Shown here one piece after another: positions 17,262 through 25,023 of a stretch of DNA of 64,000 nucleotides. The notes beneath the pieces were generated by a model. The model did no database searches and was not told where the DNA came from. It saw only the letters and a list, made by a program, of their open reading frames with translations. Numbering within the stretch: position 1 is the stretch's first letter; every line of letters starts with the position of its first letter. Position numbers and translations under genes: made by a program. The stretch lies in the NCBI GenBank assembly GCA_017553505.1, contig JAFZLD010000017.1, forward strand, positions 1 through 64,000, given 5' to 3'. This DNA is from Lachnospiraceae bacterium (lineage in GTDB: Bacteria > Bacillota > Clostridia > Lachnospirales > Lachnospiraceae).

Positions 17262-18263
17262 ATGGCTGCACACATTAAGACAATAGGCGTGCTTACAAGC
17301 GGTGGCGATGCCCCCGGTATGAACGCGGCAATAAGAGCCGTAGTCAGAAAGTCCTTAAATAACGGCCTTAACGTTAAAGGTATCAAGAAAGGCTACATGG
17401 GCCTTCTTAACGAAGAAATCGTGGACATGGATGCGAAGTCCGTTTCCGACACTATTCAGAGGGGCGGTACGGTTCTCGGAACCGCAAGATGTCTTGAGTT
17501 CAAAGAAGAAGCTGTTCAGGCGGAAGCTGCCAAAATCTGTAAGAAGCACGGAATCGACGGACTCGTGGTAATCGGCGGAGACGGTTCCTACAGAGGCGCG
17601 CAGGCACTTGCCGCTCACGGAATCAATACTATCGGCGTTCCCGGTACTATTGACCTTGATATTGCCTGCACAGACTACACAATCGGTTTTGATACCGCTG
17701 TCAATACAGCGATGGAAGCTATCGATAAGGTAAGAGATACTTCTTCTTCGCATGAGCGTTGCTCCATTATTGAAGTTATGGGCCGTAATGCGGGCTATAT
17801 CGCTTTGTGGTGCGGTGTTGCGAGCGGTGCCGAGGATATTCTTATTCCCGAGACTTACGATTACAACGAGCAGATGATCGTTAACAATATTATCGATAAC
17901 AGAAAGATCGGTAAGACCCATCACCTGATTATCAATGCCGAAGGTATCGGTCACTCCACTTCCATGGCAAGACGTATTGAGGCGGCTACCGGTATCGAGA
18001 CCAGAGCTACCATCCTCGGATACATGCAGCGTGGCGGAAGTCCCACATGTAAGGACCGTTACTATGCATCCATTATGGGCGCATATGCGGCAGATATTCT
18101 TGCAGAGGGTAAGAGCAACCGTTGTGTCTGCTACAAGGGCGGACAGTTCATCGACACGGACATCGACGAGGCTCTCGCAATGGAGAAGACCATCGACCCT
18201 TACCAGTTTGAAATCAGCAAGCTGTTATCAAGAAACGAAAACACAGATATCAAGAAAAAATGA
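17262..18263 (+). CDS. pfkA: ATP-dependent 6-phosphofructokinase
   Basis: The 333-residue enzyme phosphorylates fructose 6-phosphate, the committed step of glycolysis. ATP-site motifs are LTSGGDAPGMN (11-21) and GGDGS (105-109), where glycine in the key position marks ATP rather than pyrophosphate use. The catalytic loop reads GTIDLDI; D131 and D133 are kept but the usual Asn between them is Leu. AAGGAGA precedes the ATG. It overlaps the next gene by four bases (ATGA), showing coupling. Confidence 0.95.
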   Translation: MAAHIKTIGVLTSGGDAPGMNAAIRAVVRKSLNNGLNVKGIKKGYMGLLNEEIVDMDAKSVSDTIQRGGTVLGTARCLEFKEEAVQAEAAKICKKHGIDGLVVIGGDGSYRGAQALAAHGINTIGVPGTIDLDIACTDYTIGFDTAVNTAMEAIDKVRDTSSSHERCSIIEVMGRNAGYIALWCGVASGAEDILIPETYDYNEQMIVNNIIDNRKIGKTHHLIINAEGIGHSTSMARRIEAATGIETRATILGYMQRGGSPTCKDRYYASIMGAYAADILAEGKSNRCVCYKGGQFIDTDIDEALAMEKTIDPYQFEISKLLSRNENTDIKKK

Positions 18264-19048
18264 TTACATCTTCAGACAATAAACGTATTAAAAACGTAAT
18301 ATCTCTCTTAGAAAAAGCCAAAGCAAGACGCGAACAGGATGCCTTCGTTATCGAAGGCATCAAACTTTTTGAGGAGGTGCCCGAAAGCCGCATTTTAGAG
18401 GTGTTTGTGGCCGAATCCTATAAGGGACCGAGGGGCAAACTTGACAAACTACCCTCAGAAGTGGTAAAAGATGATGTGTTCAAAAAAATGACAGACACGT
18501 TAGCTCCGCAAGGAGTGCTTGCCGTAGTCAGACGTGAACACTATGAGCTTAAAGACCTTTTAAACAAGGGTAACGCGCCCTGCTTTCTGGTGCTTGAGAC
18601 CATTCAGGATCCGGGTAACCTCGGCACCATTATGCGTACTGCGGAAGGCGCAGGCGTTGCGGGTGTACTTATGAGCTCAGACACAGTAGATATCTATAAC
18701 CCGAAAACCGTTAGGTCCACAATGGGCTCCATTTTCAGAGTGCCTTTTGTGTATTGCGACGATTTACAAGCTTCTGTGGAAGAGCTGAAGGCTTCCGGTG
18801 TGGAATGCTATGCGGCTCACCTTAAAGGCGAGAAGTCCTGCTACGACTACAATTATGCTAAGCCTACCGCTTTCTTTATCGGTAACGAAGGAAACGGGTT
18901 AAGCGATAAGATGGCAGCCATGGCGGACACTTACATAAGGATTCCCATGGAAGGCAGGCTTGAATCTCTTAATGCAGGCATATCGGCCGCAATTTTGACC
19001 TATGAAGCAAAGAGACAGAGAGATAGGAACATTGGTAAAGAAAGTTAG
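18260..19048 (+). CDS. TrmH/SpoU-family RNA 2'-O-methyltransferase
   Basis: The 262-residue protein has an N-terminal substrate-binding domain (1-95, with DAFVIEGIKLFEE) and a C-terminal SPOUT knot with the three family motifs: QDPGNLGTIMRTAEG, FFIGNEGNGLS and IPMEGRLESLNAGISAAI. These bind SAM in the knot and methylate ribose 2'-O in rRNA or tRNA. The exact target base cannot be told from sequence. It is coupled to pfkA by an ATGA overlap and its end overlaps the start of the SleB-like gene. Confidence 0.92.
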   Translation: MITSSDNKRIKNVISLLEKAKARREQDAFVIEGIKLFEEVPESRILEVFVAESYKGPRGKLDKLPSEVVKDDVFKKMTDTLAPQGVLAVVRREHYELKDLLNKGNAPCFLVLETIQDPGNLGTIMRTAEGAGVAGVLMSSDTVDIYNPKTVRSTMGSIFRVPFVYCDDLQASVEELKASGVECYAAHLKGEKSCYDYNYAKPTAFFIGNEGNGLSDKMAAMADTYIRIPMEGRLESLNAGISAAILTYEAKRQRDRNIGKES

Positions 19049-20114
19049 AATTAAGTCAATAGCGAAGCGACTCAGCATCGGACTTGCACTTCTGATTCTC
19101 CCGTTCTTTGTAACCGCACATTCTTACGCGGATACGGCCAGTGAATTTCTGGCAAGTGAGAACGTCGGAGCATCACTCGTGCTCAGCGCAGATGCTTACA
19201 ATAACGCAGCTACGAGCGGACTCGGAGTCAAGCTTAAAGCTTCCGAGGAAATCGAGTCGGAAGATCTCGTAATGGTAGCCCTTACTTCTACTCTTAACGT
19301 AAGAAGCGAAGGCGACCCGGATGCAGAGATTGTCGGCAAGATTTATCGTGACTGCGGAGGTATAGTCCTTGAAAGAGGCGAGACCTGGAGCCTTATAGAG
19401 TCAGGAGATTTGATAGGCTGGTGTAATAATAAGTACCTTCTTTTCGACCAGGATGCCATTGACCTTGCCAAGGACGTAGGCACCATGACAGCAACAGTTA
19501 CCGCTGCATGCACTCCCGTATATTCATCAAGCGGGGATGACAAGGAAATTATCGGATACGCATCTGAGAAGACATTATTTGAAGTAATCTACGAAGACGG
19601 AGAAGATTGGGTCTGCGTAGCTTACGACGAGCTTGACGGATTCATCAAGACCGAATTCGTGGAAGTTGAGTTCATCATCGACCACGGCGAGACCATCGAA
19701 GCCATTCGTGAGAGAAGACGTAAAGAAGCAGAAGAGAAAAAGAAACTCGTACGCCGTAACGAAGCAATTGCGGCAGACAACGATACACTTAAGATGCTTG
19801 CCACCATTATCTGGTGCGAGTCAAGAGGCGAGAGCTATGAAGGTCAGCTCGCCGTAGGTTCGGTAATTATGAACCGTGTTCGTTCGGGAGCATATCCGAA
19901 CAGCGTTTATGATGTAATATTTGCATCGGGGCAGTTCTCACCCGTTAAGACAGGAAGCTTCCAGAAAGCATACGAGAACAACTCCGCCAATGACAACGCT
20001 TACAAAGCGGCTCAGGAAGTTCTTGACGGATATACCAACGTCGGTGATATGACTCACTTCAGACGTAAAGGTAACAGAGAAGGCTATATTATAGGCAATC
20101 ACGTATTTTACTAG
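19002..20114 (+). CDS. Secreted SleB-like cell wall hydrolase with SH3-type domains
   Basis: The protein has an N-terminal signal (hydrophobic run LALLILPFFVTAHSYA), two SH3-like regions (about 90-150 and 160-225, STLNVRSEGDP is typical), a charged helix (235-260) and a C-terminal SleB/Hydrolase_2 domain (265-370) starting LATIIWCESRGESYEGQ with its conserved Glu. Such enzymes cleave peptidoglycan glycan strands. The ATG at 19002 has no clear ribosome site; an in-frame TTG at 19032 with GAGAGATAGG upstream gives a cleaner signal peptide and is a likely true start. It overlaps the methyltransferase gene either way. Confidence 0.88.
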   Translation: MKQRDREIGTLVKKVRIKSIAKRLSIGLALLILPFFVTAHSYADTASEFLASENVGASLVLSADAYNNAATSGLGVKLKASEEIESEDLVMVALTSTLNVRSEGDPDAEIVGKIYRDCGGIVLERGETWSLIESGDLIGWCNNKYLLFDQDAIDLAKDVGTMTATVTAACTPVYSSSGDDKEIIGYASEKTLFEVIYEDGEDWVCVAYDELDGFIKTEFVEVEFIIDHGETIEAIRERRRKEAEEKKKLVRRNEAIAADNDTLKMLATIIWCESRGESYEGQLAVGSVIMNRVRSGAYPNSVYDVIFASGQFSPVKTGSFQKAYENNSANDNAYKAAQEVLDGYTNVGDMTHFRRKGNREGYIIGNHVFY

Positions 20115-20144
20115 ATGTAGCTTTTAAATTAGCATGACAATACT

Positions 20145-20175
20145 GCGGCAAGTGTCTTGACACTGCCGCCGTTTT
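20145..20175 (+). terminator. Terminator of SleB-like gene
   Basis: GCGGCA-A-GTGTC pairs with GACAC-TGCCGC (20145-20156 with 20159-20169, one bulged A), followed by GTTTTG. Its 3' arm contains the -35 box of the greA promoter. Confidence 0.7.
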
Positions 20176-20186
20176 GTGATTATAAT
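20157..20186 (+). promoter_or_regulatory. greA promoter
   Basis: TTGACA (20157-20162), an 18-base spacer and TATAAT (20181-20186), both perfect consensus hexamers. Confidence 0.8.
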
Positions 20187-20236
20187 ACGTAAGTTGATGT
20201 GTAACGTTAAGTTGCGCATGGGGAAAGGAACTCATA

Positions 20237-20716
20237 ATGGAAGCTAAGAAAAACATACTTACATACGAAGGACTTACCAAGTACGAAGAAGAATTACAGG
20301 ACTTGAAAGTTCGCAGACGTAAAGAAGTAGCTCAGAAGATAAAAGAGGCAAGAGAACTCGGCGACCTTTCCGAGAATGCCGAATACGATGCAGCCAAGGA
20401 CGAGCAGCGCGACATCGAAGCCCGTATCGAAGAGCTTGAGAAGATTCTTAAGAACGCAGAAGTCGTAGTTGAGGACGAGGTTGACTCTTCCAAGATTAAC
20501 GTAGGCTGCAAGGTTAAGATTCTTGATATTGAATTCAATGAAGAAGTTGAGTATAAAATTGTCGGCTCCAGCGAGGCTAACAGCTTAAAGGGAATGATTT
20601 CCAACGAATCTCCCGTAGGTAAGGCCCTTATCGGACATAAGAAGGGCGAGACCGTTACCGTTGAGACTCAGATGGGAAGCATCAAGTACAAGATTCTTTC
20701 TATTCAGAGATCATAA
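20237..20716 (+). CDS. greA: Transcription elongation factor GreA
   Basis: The 159-residue protein has the N-terminal coiled-coil hairpin (residues 10-75, with the tip acidic pair in ENAEYDAAKDEQ) and a C-terminal FKBP-like domain (80-158; MISNESPVGKALIGHKKGE). GreA enters the secondary channel of RNA polymerase and stimulates cleavage of backtracked transcripts. It has its own consensus promoter and an AAGGAAC ribosome site. It lies just before lysS, the same neighbours as in many clostridia. Confidence 0.97.
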   Translation: MEAKKNILTYEGLTKYEEELQDLKVRRRKEVAQKIKEARELGDLSENAEYDAAKDEQRDIEARIEELEKILKNAEVVVEDEVDSSKINVGCKVKILDIEFNEEVEYKIVGSSEANSLKGMISNESPVGKALIGHKKGETVTVETQMGSIKYKILSIQRS

Positions 20717-20740
20717 TCGGTAACTTAAGACGATGATTTT

Positions 20741-20766
20741 ATAGGGAGGGCTGAAGCCCTCCCTAT
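20741..20766. repeat. Inverted repeat between greA and lysS
   Basis: ATAGGGAGGGCT pairs with AGCCCTCCCTAT with a two-base loop (20741-20752 with 20755-20766). No T-run follows, so it is not a clear terminator. A second hairpin, GGGCAC/GTGCCC at 20779-20793, lies in the same leader. Confidence 0.6.
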
Positions 20767-20824
20767 GTGTATAATCTAGGGCACATTGTGCCCGGTACAA
20801 AATAATAAATTGAAAGGACTTATC

Positions 20825-22438
20825 ATGGGTAACGAACAGAACAACAATCAAGCACCCGAACAGGACATTAATCAGCTCCTTAAGGTAAGACGCGAGAAAC
20901 TCTCCGCACTTCAGGAAGCAGGCAAGGACCCCTTCCGGATCACCAAGTACAATCAGACACATCACACAGATGAAGTCAAGTCACTGTACGAGGAACATGA
21001 AGCGAAGCTTCTTGCAGGCAGAGTCACACCTTCTGTTGACGGACTTGATGAGGCGGCTGCCCGTGAAGTTTTAAATAACGATTACAACGAGAGAAGAGCC
21101 ATTATGGACGCTTCACCTATCAACGTATCTATTGCAGGTCGTATGATGTTTAAGCGCGTAATGGGTAAGGCTTCTTTTTGCAATATCCAGGACTTAAAGG
21201 GTAACATTCAGGTATATGTTGCTCGCGACGTTATCGGTGAGGATTCTTACGCAGACTTTAAGAAGTCCGATATCGGTGACATCTATGGTATTACAGGTTT
21301 TGCTTTTCGTACTAAGACCGGTGAGATTTCTGTTCATGCAGATTCCATGACACTTCTTTCCAAGAGCTTACAGATTTTGCCCGAGAAGTTTCACGGACTT
21401 ACCGATACAGATACAAGATATCGTCAGCGTTACGTTGACCTTATCATGAACGCAGAGTCTAAGGACACCTTCATCAAGCGTTCCAAGATGATCAGCGCTA
21501 TTCGTCGCTACCTTGATACCAAGGGCTTCATGGAAGTTGAGACGCCCATGCTTGTATCCAATGCCGGCGGTGCTGCAGCCCGTCCGTTCGAGACTCACTT
21601 TAACGCACTTGATGAGGACTTACGTCTTCGTATCTCTCTTGAGCTTTACTTAAAGAGACTTATCGTAGGCGGCCTTGAGCGCGTATACGAAATTGGTCGA
21701 GTATTCCGTAACGAGGGTCTTGACACCCGTCACAACCCCGAGTTCACTCTTATGGAGCTCTACCAGGCATACACAGATTACCACGGCATGATGGACCTTA
21801 CAGAGGACATGTTCAGAACCGTAGCAGGTGAAGTACTCGGTACCACTAAGTTCATGTACGGCGACGTTGAGCTTGACTTCGGTAAGCCTTTCGAGCGTAT
21901 CACTATGCTTGATGCCGTTAAGAAATACGCAGGGGTTGACTTCGACCAGATTAAGACTGATGACGAGGCCAAAGCAATTGCCAAGGAAAAGCACGTTGAA
22001 TTCGAAGATCACCACAAGAAGGGTGATATCCTCAACCTCTTCTTCGAAGAGTTCTGCGAGGATAAGATGGTTCAGCCTACCTTCGTAATGGACCACCCCG
22101 TAGAGATTTCACCTCTTACCAAGCGTAAGCCCGACAAGCCCGACTACGTAGAGCGTTTCGAGCTCTTCATCAACGGTTGGGAAATGTGTAACGCTTACTC
22201 CGAGCTTAACGATCCTATCGACCAGCGTGAACGTTTCAAAGCTCAGGACGCTCTCGCAGCAGCCGGCGACGAAGAAGCTAACCACACCGACGAGGACTTC
22301 CTTAATGCCCTTGAAATCGGTATGGCACCTACCGGCGGTATCGGCTACGGTTTAGACCGTCTCGCAATGTTGCTTACCAACAGCCCTGCGATTCGCGATG
22401 TTTTATTGTTCCCGACAATGAAGAGTGTCAAGGACTGA
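20825..22438 (+). CDS. lysS: Lysine--tRNA ligase, class II
   Basis: From the ATG at 20825, which has AAAGGA upstream, the protein is 537 residues. It has an OB-fold anticodon-binding domain (about 70-170, INVSIAGRMMFKRVMGKASF) and the class II catalytic core: motif 2 FRNEGLDTRHNPEFTLMELYQAY-like segment (FRNEGLDTRHNPEF seen) and motif 3 GIGYGLDRLAML. It charges tRNA-Lys in the cytoplasm. A longer upstream frame begins with a weaker codon and lacks a ribosome site, so it was not used. A terminator follows. Confidence 0.97.
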   Translation: MGNEQNNNQAPEQDINQLLKVRREKLSALQEAGKDPFRITKYNQTHHTDEVKSLYEEHEAKLLAGRVTPSVDGLDEAAAREVLNNDYNERRAIMDASPINVSIAGRMMFKRVMGKASFCNIQDLKGNIQVYVARDVIGEDSYADFKKSDIGDIYGITGFAFRTKTGEISVHADSMTLLSKSLQILPEKFHGLTDTDTRYRQRYVDLIMNAESKDTFIKRSKMISAIRRYLDTKGFMEVETPMLVSNAGGAAARPFETHFNALDEDLRLRISLELYLKRLIVGGLERVYEIGRVFRNEGLDTRHNPEFTLMELYQAYTDYHGMMDLTEDMFRTVAGEVLGTTKFMYGDVELDFGKPFERITMLDAVKKYAGVDFDQIKTDDEAKAIAKEKHVEFEDHHKKGDILNLFFEEFCEDKMVQPTFVMDHPVEISPLTKRKPDKPDYVERFELFINGWEMCNAYSELNDPIDQRERFKAQDALAAAGDEEANHTDEDFLNALEIGMAPTGGIGYGLDRLAMLLTNSPAIRDVLLFPTMKSVKD

Positions 22439-22477
22439 AGCCTGGTAAAATTAGTTAAGTGAATTGAAACCCAAAGA

Positions 22478-22521
22478 GACTACTTTCTTGAAAGAAATTT
22501 TGAGAAGGTGGTCTTTTTTGC
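22478..22521 (+). terminator. lysS terminator
   Basis: A 13-bp stem with several G-T pairs, AGACTACTTTCTT with GAGAAGGTGGTCT (22478-22490 with 22503-22515), followed by TTTTTG. Confidence 0.8.
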
Positions 22522-22649
22522 GTTACGGGTTCAGAGTGTTCGTACCACTATCAAAAAGCAGTAGGATAAATCGAATGGATAGAGTTTGTTTGCTGTTAAT
22601 AGAAAGAAAGTAAAATCAACTGGAAAGCTATTTTTAACGGAGGAAAATT

Positions 22650-22985
22650 ATGGCATTTTGTAGTCAGTGTGGAGCGAGAATAAATGAAACTGTAAAGTTC
22701 TGTCCGAAGTGCGGCGCTAAAGTTATCGAAGAAATTAGTGCAAATGGTGAAGGTAATCATATTGATAATACTATTAGACAGAACGCAGAAAATGCAGATA
22801 TTACCCCAAACAAAGGTAATAAAGCGAAGCTGTTTATAGGGGTGAGCTTAAGCATTATGGCGATTGCCTTACTTTGTGTCTTTTTGTTGCCTATCAAATT
22901 ACCACTGATTGTTCGGTTTCGATTGCATAAGAATACAGGAAATGATGAGCGTCGGTTTATGACTGCGAAAGTGGTTGTGAACTAG
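22650..22985 (+). CDS. Zinc-ribbon membrane protein (111 aa), possibly truncated
   Basis: The N-terminus carries two CxxC knuckles, CSQCG and CPKCG (about 4-24), a zinc-ribbon domain common at the start of Firmicutes membrane proteins. A linker of about 45 residues leads to one membrane segment (KLFIGVSLSIMAIALLCVFLL, about 70-90 region) and a short basic tail. Related proteins usually have a further extracellular domain, so this may be a shortened version. The ATG follows a GGAGG site. It starts the AT-richer accessory stretch after lysS. Confidence 0.65.
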   Translation: MAFCSQCGARINETVKFCPKCGAKVIEEISANGEGNHIDNTIRQNAENADITPNKGNKAKLFIGVSLSIMAIALLCVFLLPIKLPLIVRFRLHKNTGNDERRFMTAKVVVN

Positions 22986-23128
22986 GCGCTTTTTTATGGT
23001 CAGATTCAACAATTAGCATAGAGAGATGTATCCGACCAACATACATGGGTAGATTGGTAGAACCCACCAATCTGCGAAAAAAAGTGCGAAGCTGAGCATA
23101 GAGGTAGAGAACTGGCTTCAAAATTCAA

Positions 23129-23156
23129 TTGACAATAGGCGGGAAAATGCTATAAT
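23129..23156 (+). promoter_or_regulatory. Promoter of toxin-antitoxin operon
   Basis: TTGACA (23129-23134), 16 bases, and extended -10 TGCTATAAT (23148-23156): an almost perfect strong promoter whose start site falls inside the palindrome at 23157-23179. Confidence 0.85.
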
Positions 23157-23179
23157 AAAATTACCCGCCGGGTAATTTT
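23157..23179. promoter_or_regulatory. Perfect palindromic operator of toxin-antitoxin operon
   Basis: AAAATTACCCG (23157-23167), one central C, and CGGGTAATTTT (23169-23179) are perfectly complementary. The element covers the predicted transcription start and ends at the base before the toxin ATG, replacing a normal ribosome site. It is the expected place for autoregulation by the antitoxin. Confidence 0.8.
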
Positions 23180-23560
23180 ATGACAGAGGGCAGATATGTG
23201 CTTCAAATTGAGTATAGTAACGAAAAAGTAAAAAGCCTATGTACAAGTGTCAAAGTAGCAAATAAGCTTTTTGGCGGTAATGCAGCCTATACAAAAAGTT
23301 TGATGGCACGTATTAATGCAATTCAAAACGCAGATACGCTTAGGGATATAATAGTTCAAAAGAGCTTTAGGTTTCATAACCTTCATGGAGATATGGAAGG
23401 TCTATTTGCTATTGATGTAAAGACAAAAGCAGATCCTTGGAGAATAATACTTCAGCCGCTTGATGAGAACAAGATGCCGTATAACCCGTGCAATATTGAC
23501 GAGATTTCCGGAATAGTGAGAATAGTTGAAGTGATGGAGGTGAGCAAACACTATGAGTAA
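23180..23560 (+). CDS. HigB-like type II toxin (RelE/ParE superfamily)
   Basis: The 126-residue protein matches the plasmid-maintenance-killer HigB group: an N-terminal beta strand with YSNEKVKSLCTS, central helices and the C-terminal segments FRFHNLHGDMEGLFAIDV and WRIILQPL, ending with VRIVEVMEVSKHYE. HigB toxins are ribosome-dependent mRNA endonucleases. It comes before its antitoxin, the usual HigBA order, and overlaps it by eight bases. The ATG abuts the palindromic operator without a clear Shine-Dalgarno sequence, so translation may be weak or operator-dependent. Base use is AT-richer than in housekeeping genes. Confidence 0.85.
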   Translation: MTEGRYVLQIEYSNEKVKSLCTSVKVANKLFGGNAAYTKSLMARINAIQNADTLRDIIVQKSFRFHNLHGDMEGLFAIDVKTKADPWRIILQPLDENKMPYNPCNIDEISGIVRIVEVMEVSKHYE

Positions 23561-24632
23561 TTATGTTGAATATAACGATAAGATGGCTTTCCATCCAGGA
23601 TATTATATTAAAGAATTAGTAGATGATAGTGGATTGACTCAAGAGGATTTTGCAATAAGATTGGATACAACACCTAAAAATTTGAGTTGTCTGATAAGGG
23701 GAGAACAAAGCTTATCGATAGATATTGCTATGAAACTATCTAGAATGCTGGGCACTAGTATTTCATATTGGCTGAATCTTCAACAGACGTATGATTCTTT
23801 AGTGGCAGAATTTAATTCTTCTGAAATACTAGAAGAAGAAAAAAGAGTCTTTAAGTCATTGGATTATGCATATTTTAGAGATAATTTTGGTTTACCTGAC
23901 TTACCTAGACAAATTGATGAGCAAATAAAAAGTGTACGAGAATTTTTGAGGGTTGCTAGTTTAACTGTATTTAGAAAACGGGACATGGCGGTTAGCTTTA
24001 GGAGCTGTGCAGATGGATTAAATGAAGCAAATGTTATTAAAGCTAATACAATGGTTCAAATCGCAATTAATGAAGCTTTAGCTGCTGATGCACCCAAATT
24101 TAGCAGGAACAAACTCGAGGCTGCTGCTCAGTATGCACTTACATTGACTTGTAATCATAAAGAGTTTTTCCCTTTGATTCGAAAAGCTTTTTTTGAAGCA
24201 GGAGTGATACTTGTAGTACTACCTAATTTGTCTGGATCAAAAATATATGGAGCAACGAAAAAAATTGGAAACAAATTTTTGCTGATGGTAAATGATAGAA
24301 GATTGTATTCGGATACATTTTGGTTTACTCTGTTCCATGAGATTGGCCATATTATGAATGGCGATTATGGAATAACTTTTGAAGACGAAAAGAATGGAAC
24401 AGAGGATGCGGCTGATAAGTATGCAGAAGACGCTTTGATACCACCTGACGCGTATAACACATTTGTGGCAAGTAATAAATTCAATCTGTATACTATAGGG
24501 CAATTTGCTGAATCTATTAATAGAGATCCGGCTATTGTCTTAGGAAGGCTACAGAATGATAAAAAGGTTTTGTTTACAGATTGGCAATTAACAAATGCGT
24601 TGAGACATCGTTATAAAGTGAAAACGAAATAG
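23553..24632 (+). CDS. HigA-like antitoxin fused to ImmA/IrrE zinc peptidase domain
   Basis: The 359-residue protein has an N-terminal Xre-type HTH of the HigA/VapI class (residues 14-75: HPGYYIKELVDDSGLTQEDFA, then NLSCLIRGEQSLS) and a C-terminal ImmA/IrrE domain (about 180-345) with the zinc motif HEIGH at 262-266 and a downstream acidic stretch EDAADKYAEDALIP. HigA antitoxins neutralise HigB and repress the operon; ImmA/IrrE peptidases cleave repressors. The fusion implies an antitoxin that may regulate its own turnover, but this is inference. It overlaps the toxin gene by eight bases. Confidence 0.88.
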   Translation: MSNYVEYNDKMAFHPGYYIKELVDDSGLTQEDFAIRLDTTPKNLSCLIRGEQSLSIDIAMKLSRMLGTSISYWLNLQQTYDSLVAEFNSSEILEEEKRVFKSLDYAYFRDNFGLPDLPRQIDEQIKSVREFLRVASLTVFRKRDMAVSFRSCADGLNEANVIKANTMVQIAINEALAADAPKFSRNKLEAAAQYALTLTCNHKEFFPLIRKAFFEAGVILVVLPNLSGSKIYGATKKIGNKFLLMVNDRRLYSDTFWFTLFHEIGHIMNGDYGITFEDEKNGTEDAADKYAEDALIPPDAYNTFVASNKFNLYTIGQFAESINRDPAIVLGRLQNDKKVLFTDWQLTNALRHRYKVKTK

Positions 24633-24633
24633 C

Positions 24634-24804
24634 AAATATGAATACCACTTAAGTGATATTCAATCAGTTATGAGTCATGCTGGTATAGAAACGACCATGG
24701 ATATTTACGCTGAGTCAATCGATAAGAAAAAGCAGGAGTCATTCGACAAATTAGCGTCAAAATTGGATAGTATCTTTTTGAAAAAAACTAGCCATAAAAG
24801 CTGA
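24634..24804 (+). pseudogene. Tyrosine recombinase (phage integrase) C-terminal remnant
   Basis: From about 24649 one frame reads LSDIQSVMSHAGIETTMDIYAES, then a charged tail DKKKQESFDKLASK, and ends at TGA 24802-24804. This is the final part of a tyrosine integrase, with the box II histidine (SHAG for the usual GHS) and the catalytic tyrosine in DIYAE. No start, N-terminal domain or catalytic Arg pair is present, so the gene is a relic. It lies straight after the toxin-antitoxin pair, which suggests that a mobile element once inserted here. Confidence 0.8.
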
Positions 24805-24853
24805 CAACAATTTGTAAAATAATTCATTTTGAAGACACGCATAATAAATGTAA

Positions 24854-24893
24854 AACAGGCTTAACTAAGGATAATTGAGCCTGTTTTTTTTAT
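24854..24893 (+). terminator. Intrinsic terminator after integrase remnant
   Basis: An 11-bp stem AACAGGCTTAA/TTGAGCCTGTT (24854-24864 with 24875-24885) is followed by TTTTTTTATT. Confidence 0.88.
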
Positions 24894-24946
24894 TAGATAA
24901 AGTGCATTTCATTTTGAGAATGATAAATGTAAAAAAAGATATGCTC

Positions 24947-24975
24947 TTTACAAAAAAGAGAAACTGTATTACAAT
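24947..24975 (+). promoter_or_regulatory. tetR-type gene promoter
   Basis: TTTACA (24947-24952), 17 bases, TACAAT (24970-24975). The predicted start near 24982 lies in the palindromic operator. Confidence 0.7.
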
Positions 24976-24979
24976 AACG

Positions 24980-24996
24980 ACCGACAAGCTGTCGGT
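24980..24996. promoter_or_regulatory. TetR-type operator, copy 1
   Basis: ACCGACA-AGC-TGTCGGT, a perfect 7-bp dyad with 3-base centre, overlaps the start of transcription of the TetR gene. An identical-arm copy is at 25769-25785. Confidence 0.85.
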
Positions 24997-25023
24997 TACC
25001 GATTACAACTTTAGAGAAGAATT

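Noticed and set aside
20741-20766. Strong hairpin after greA as a terminator
   Set aside because: The stem is perfect but lacks a T-run on either strand; listed as an inverted repeat only.
23051-23073. AGATTGGT/ACCAATCT inverted repeat as a terminator or mobile-element end
   Set aside because: The following bases are A-rich, not T-rich, and no second copy or transposase was seen.
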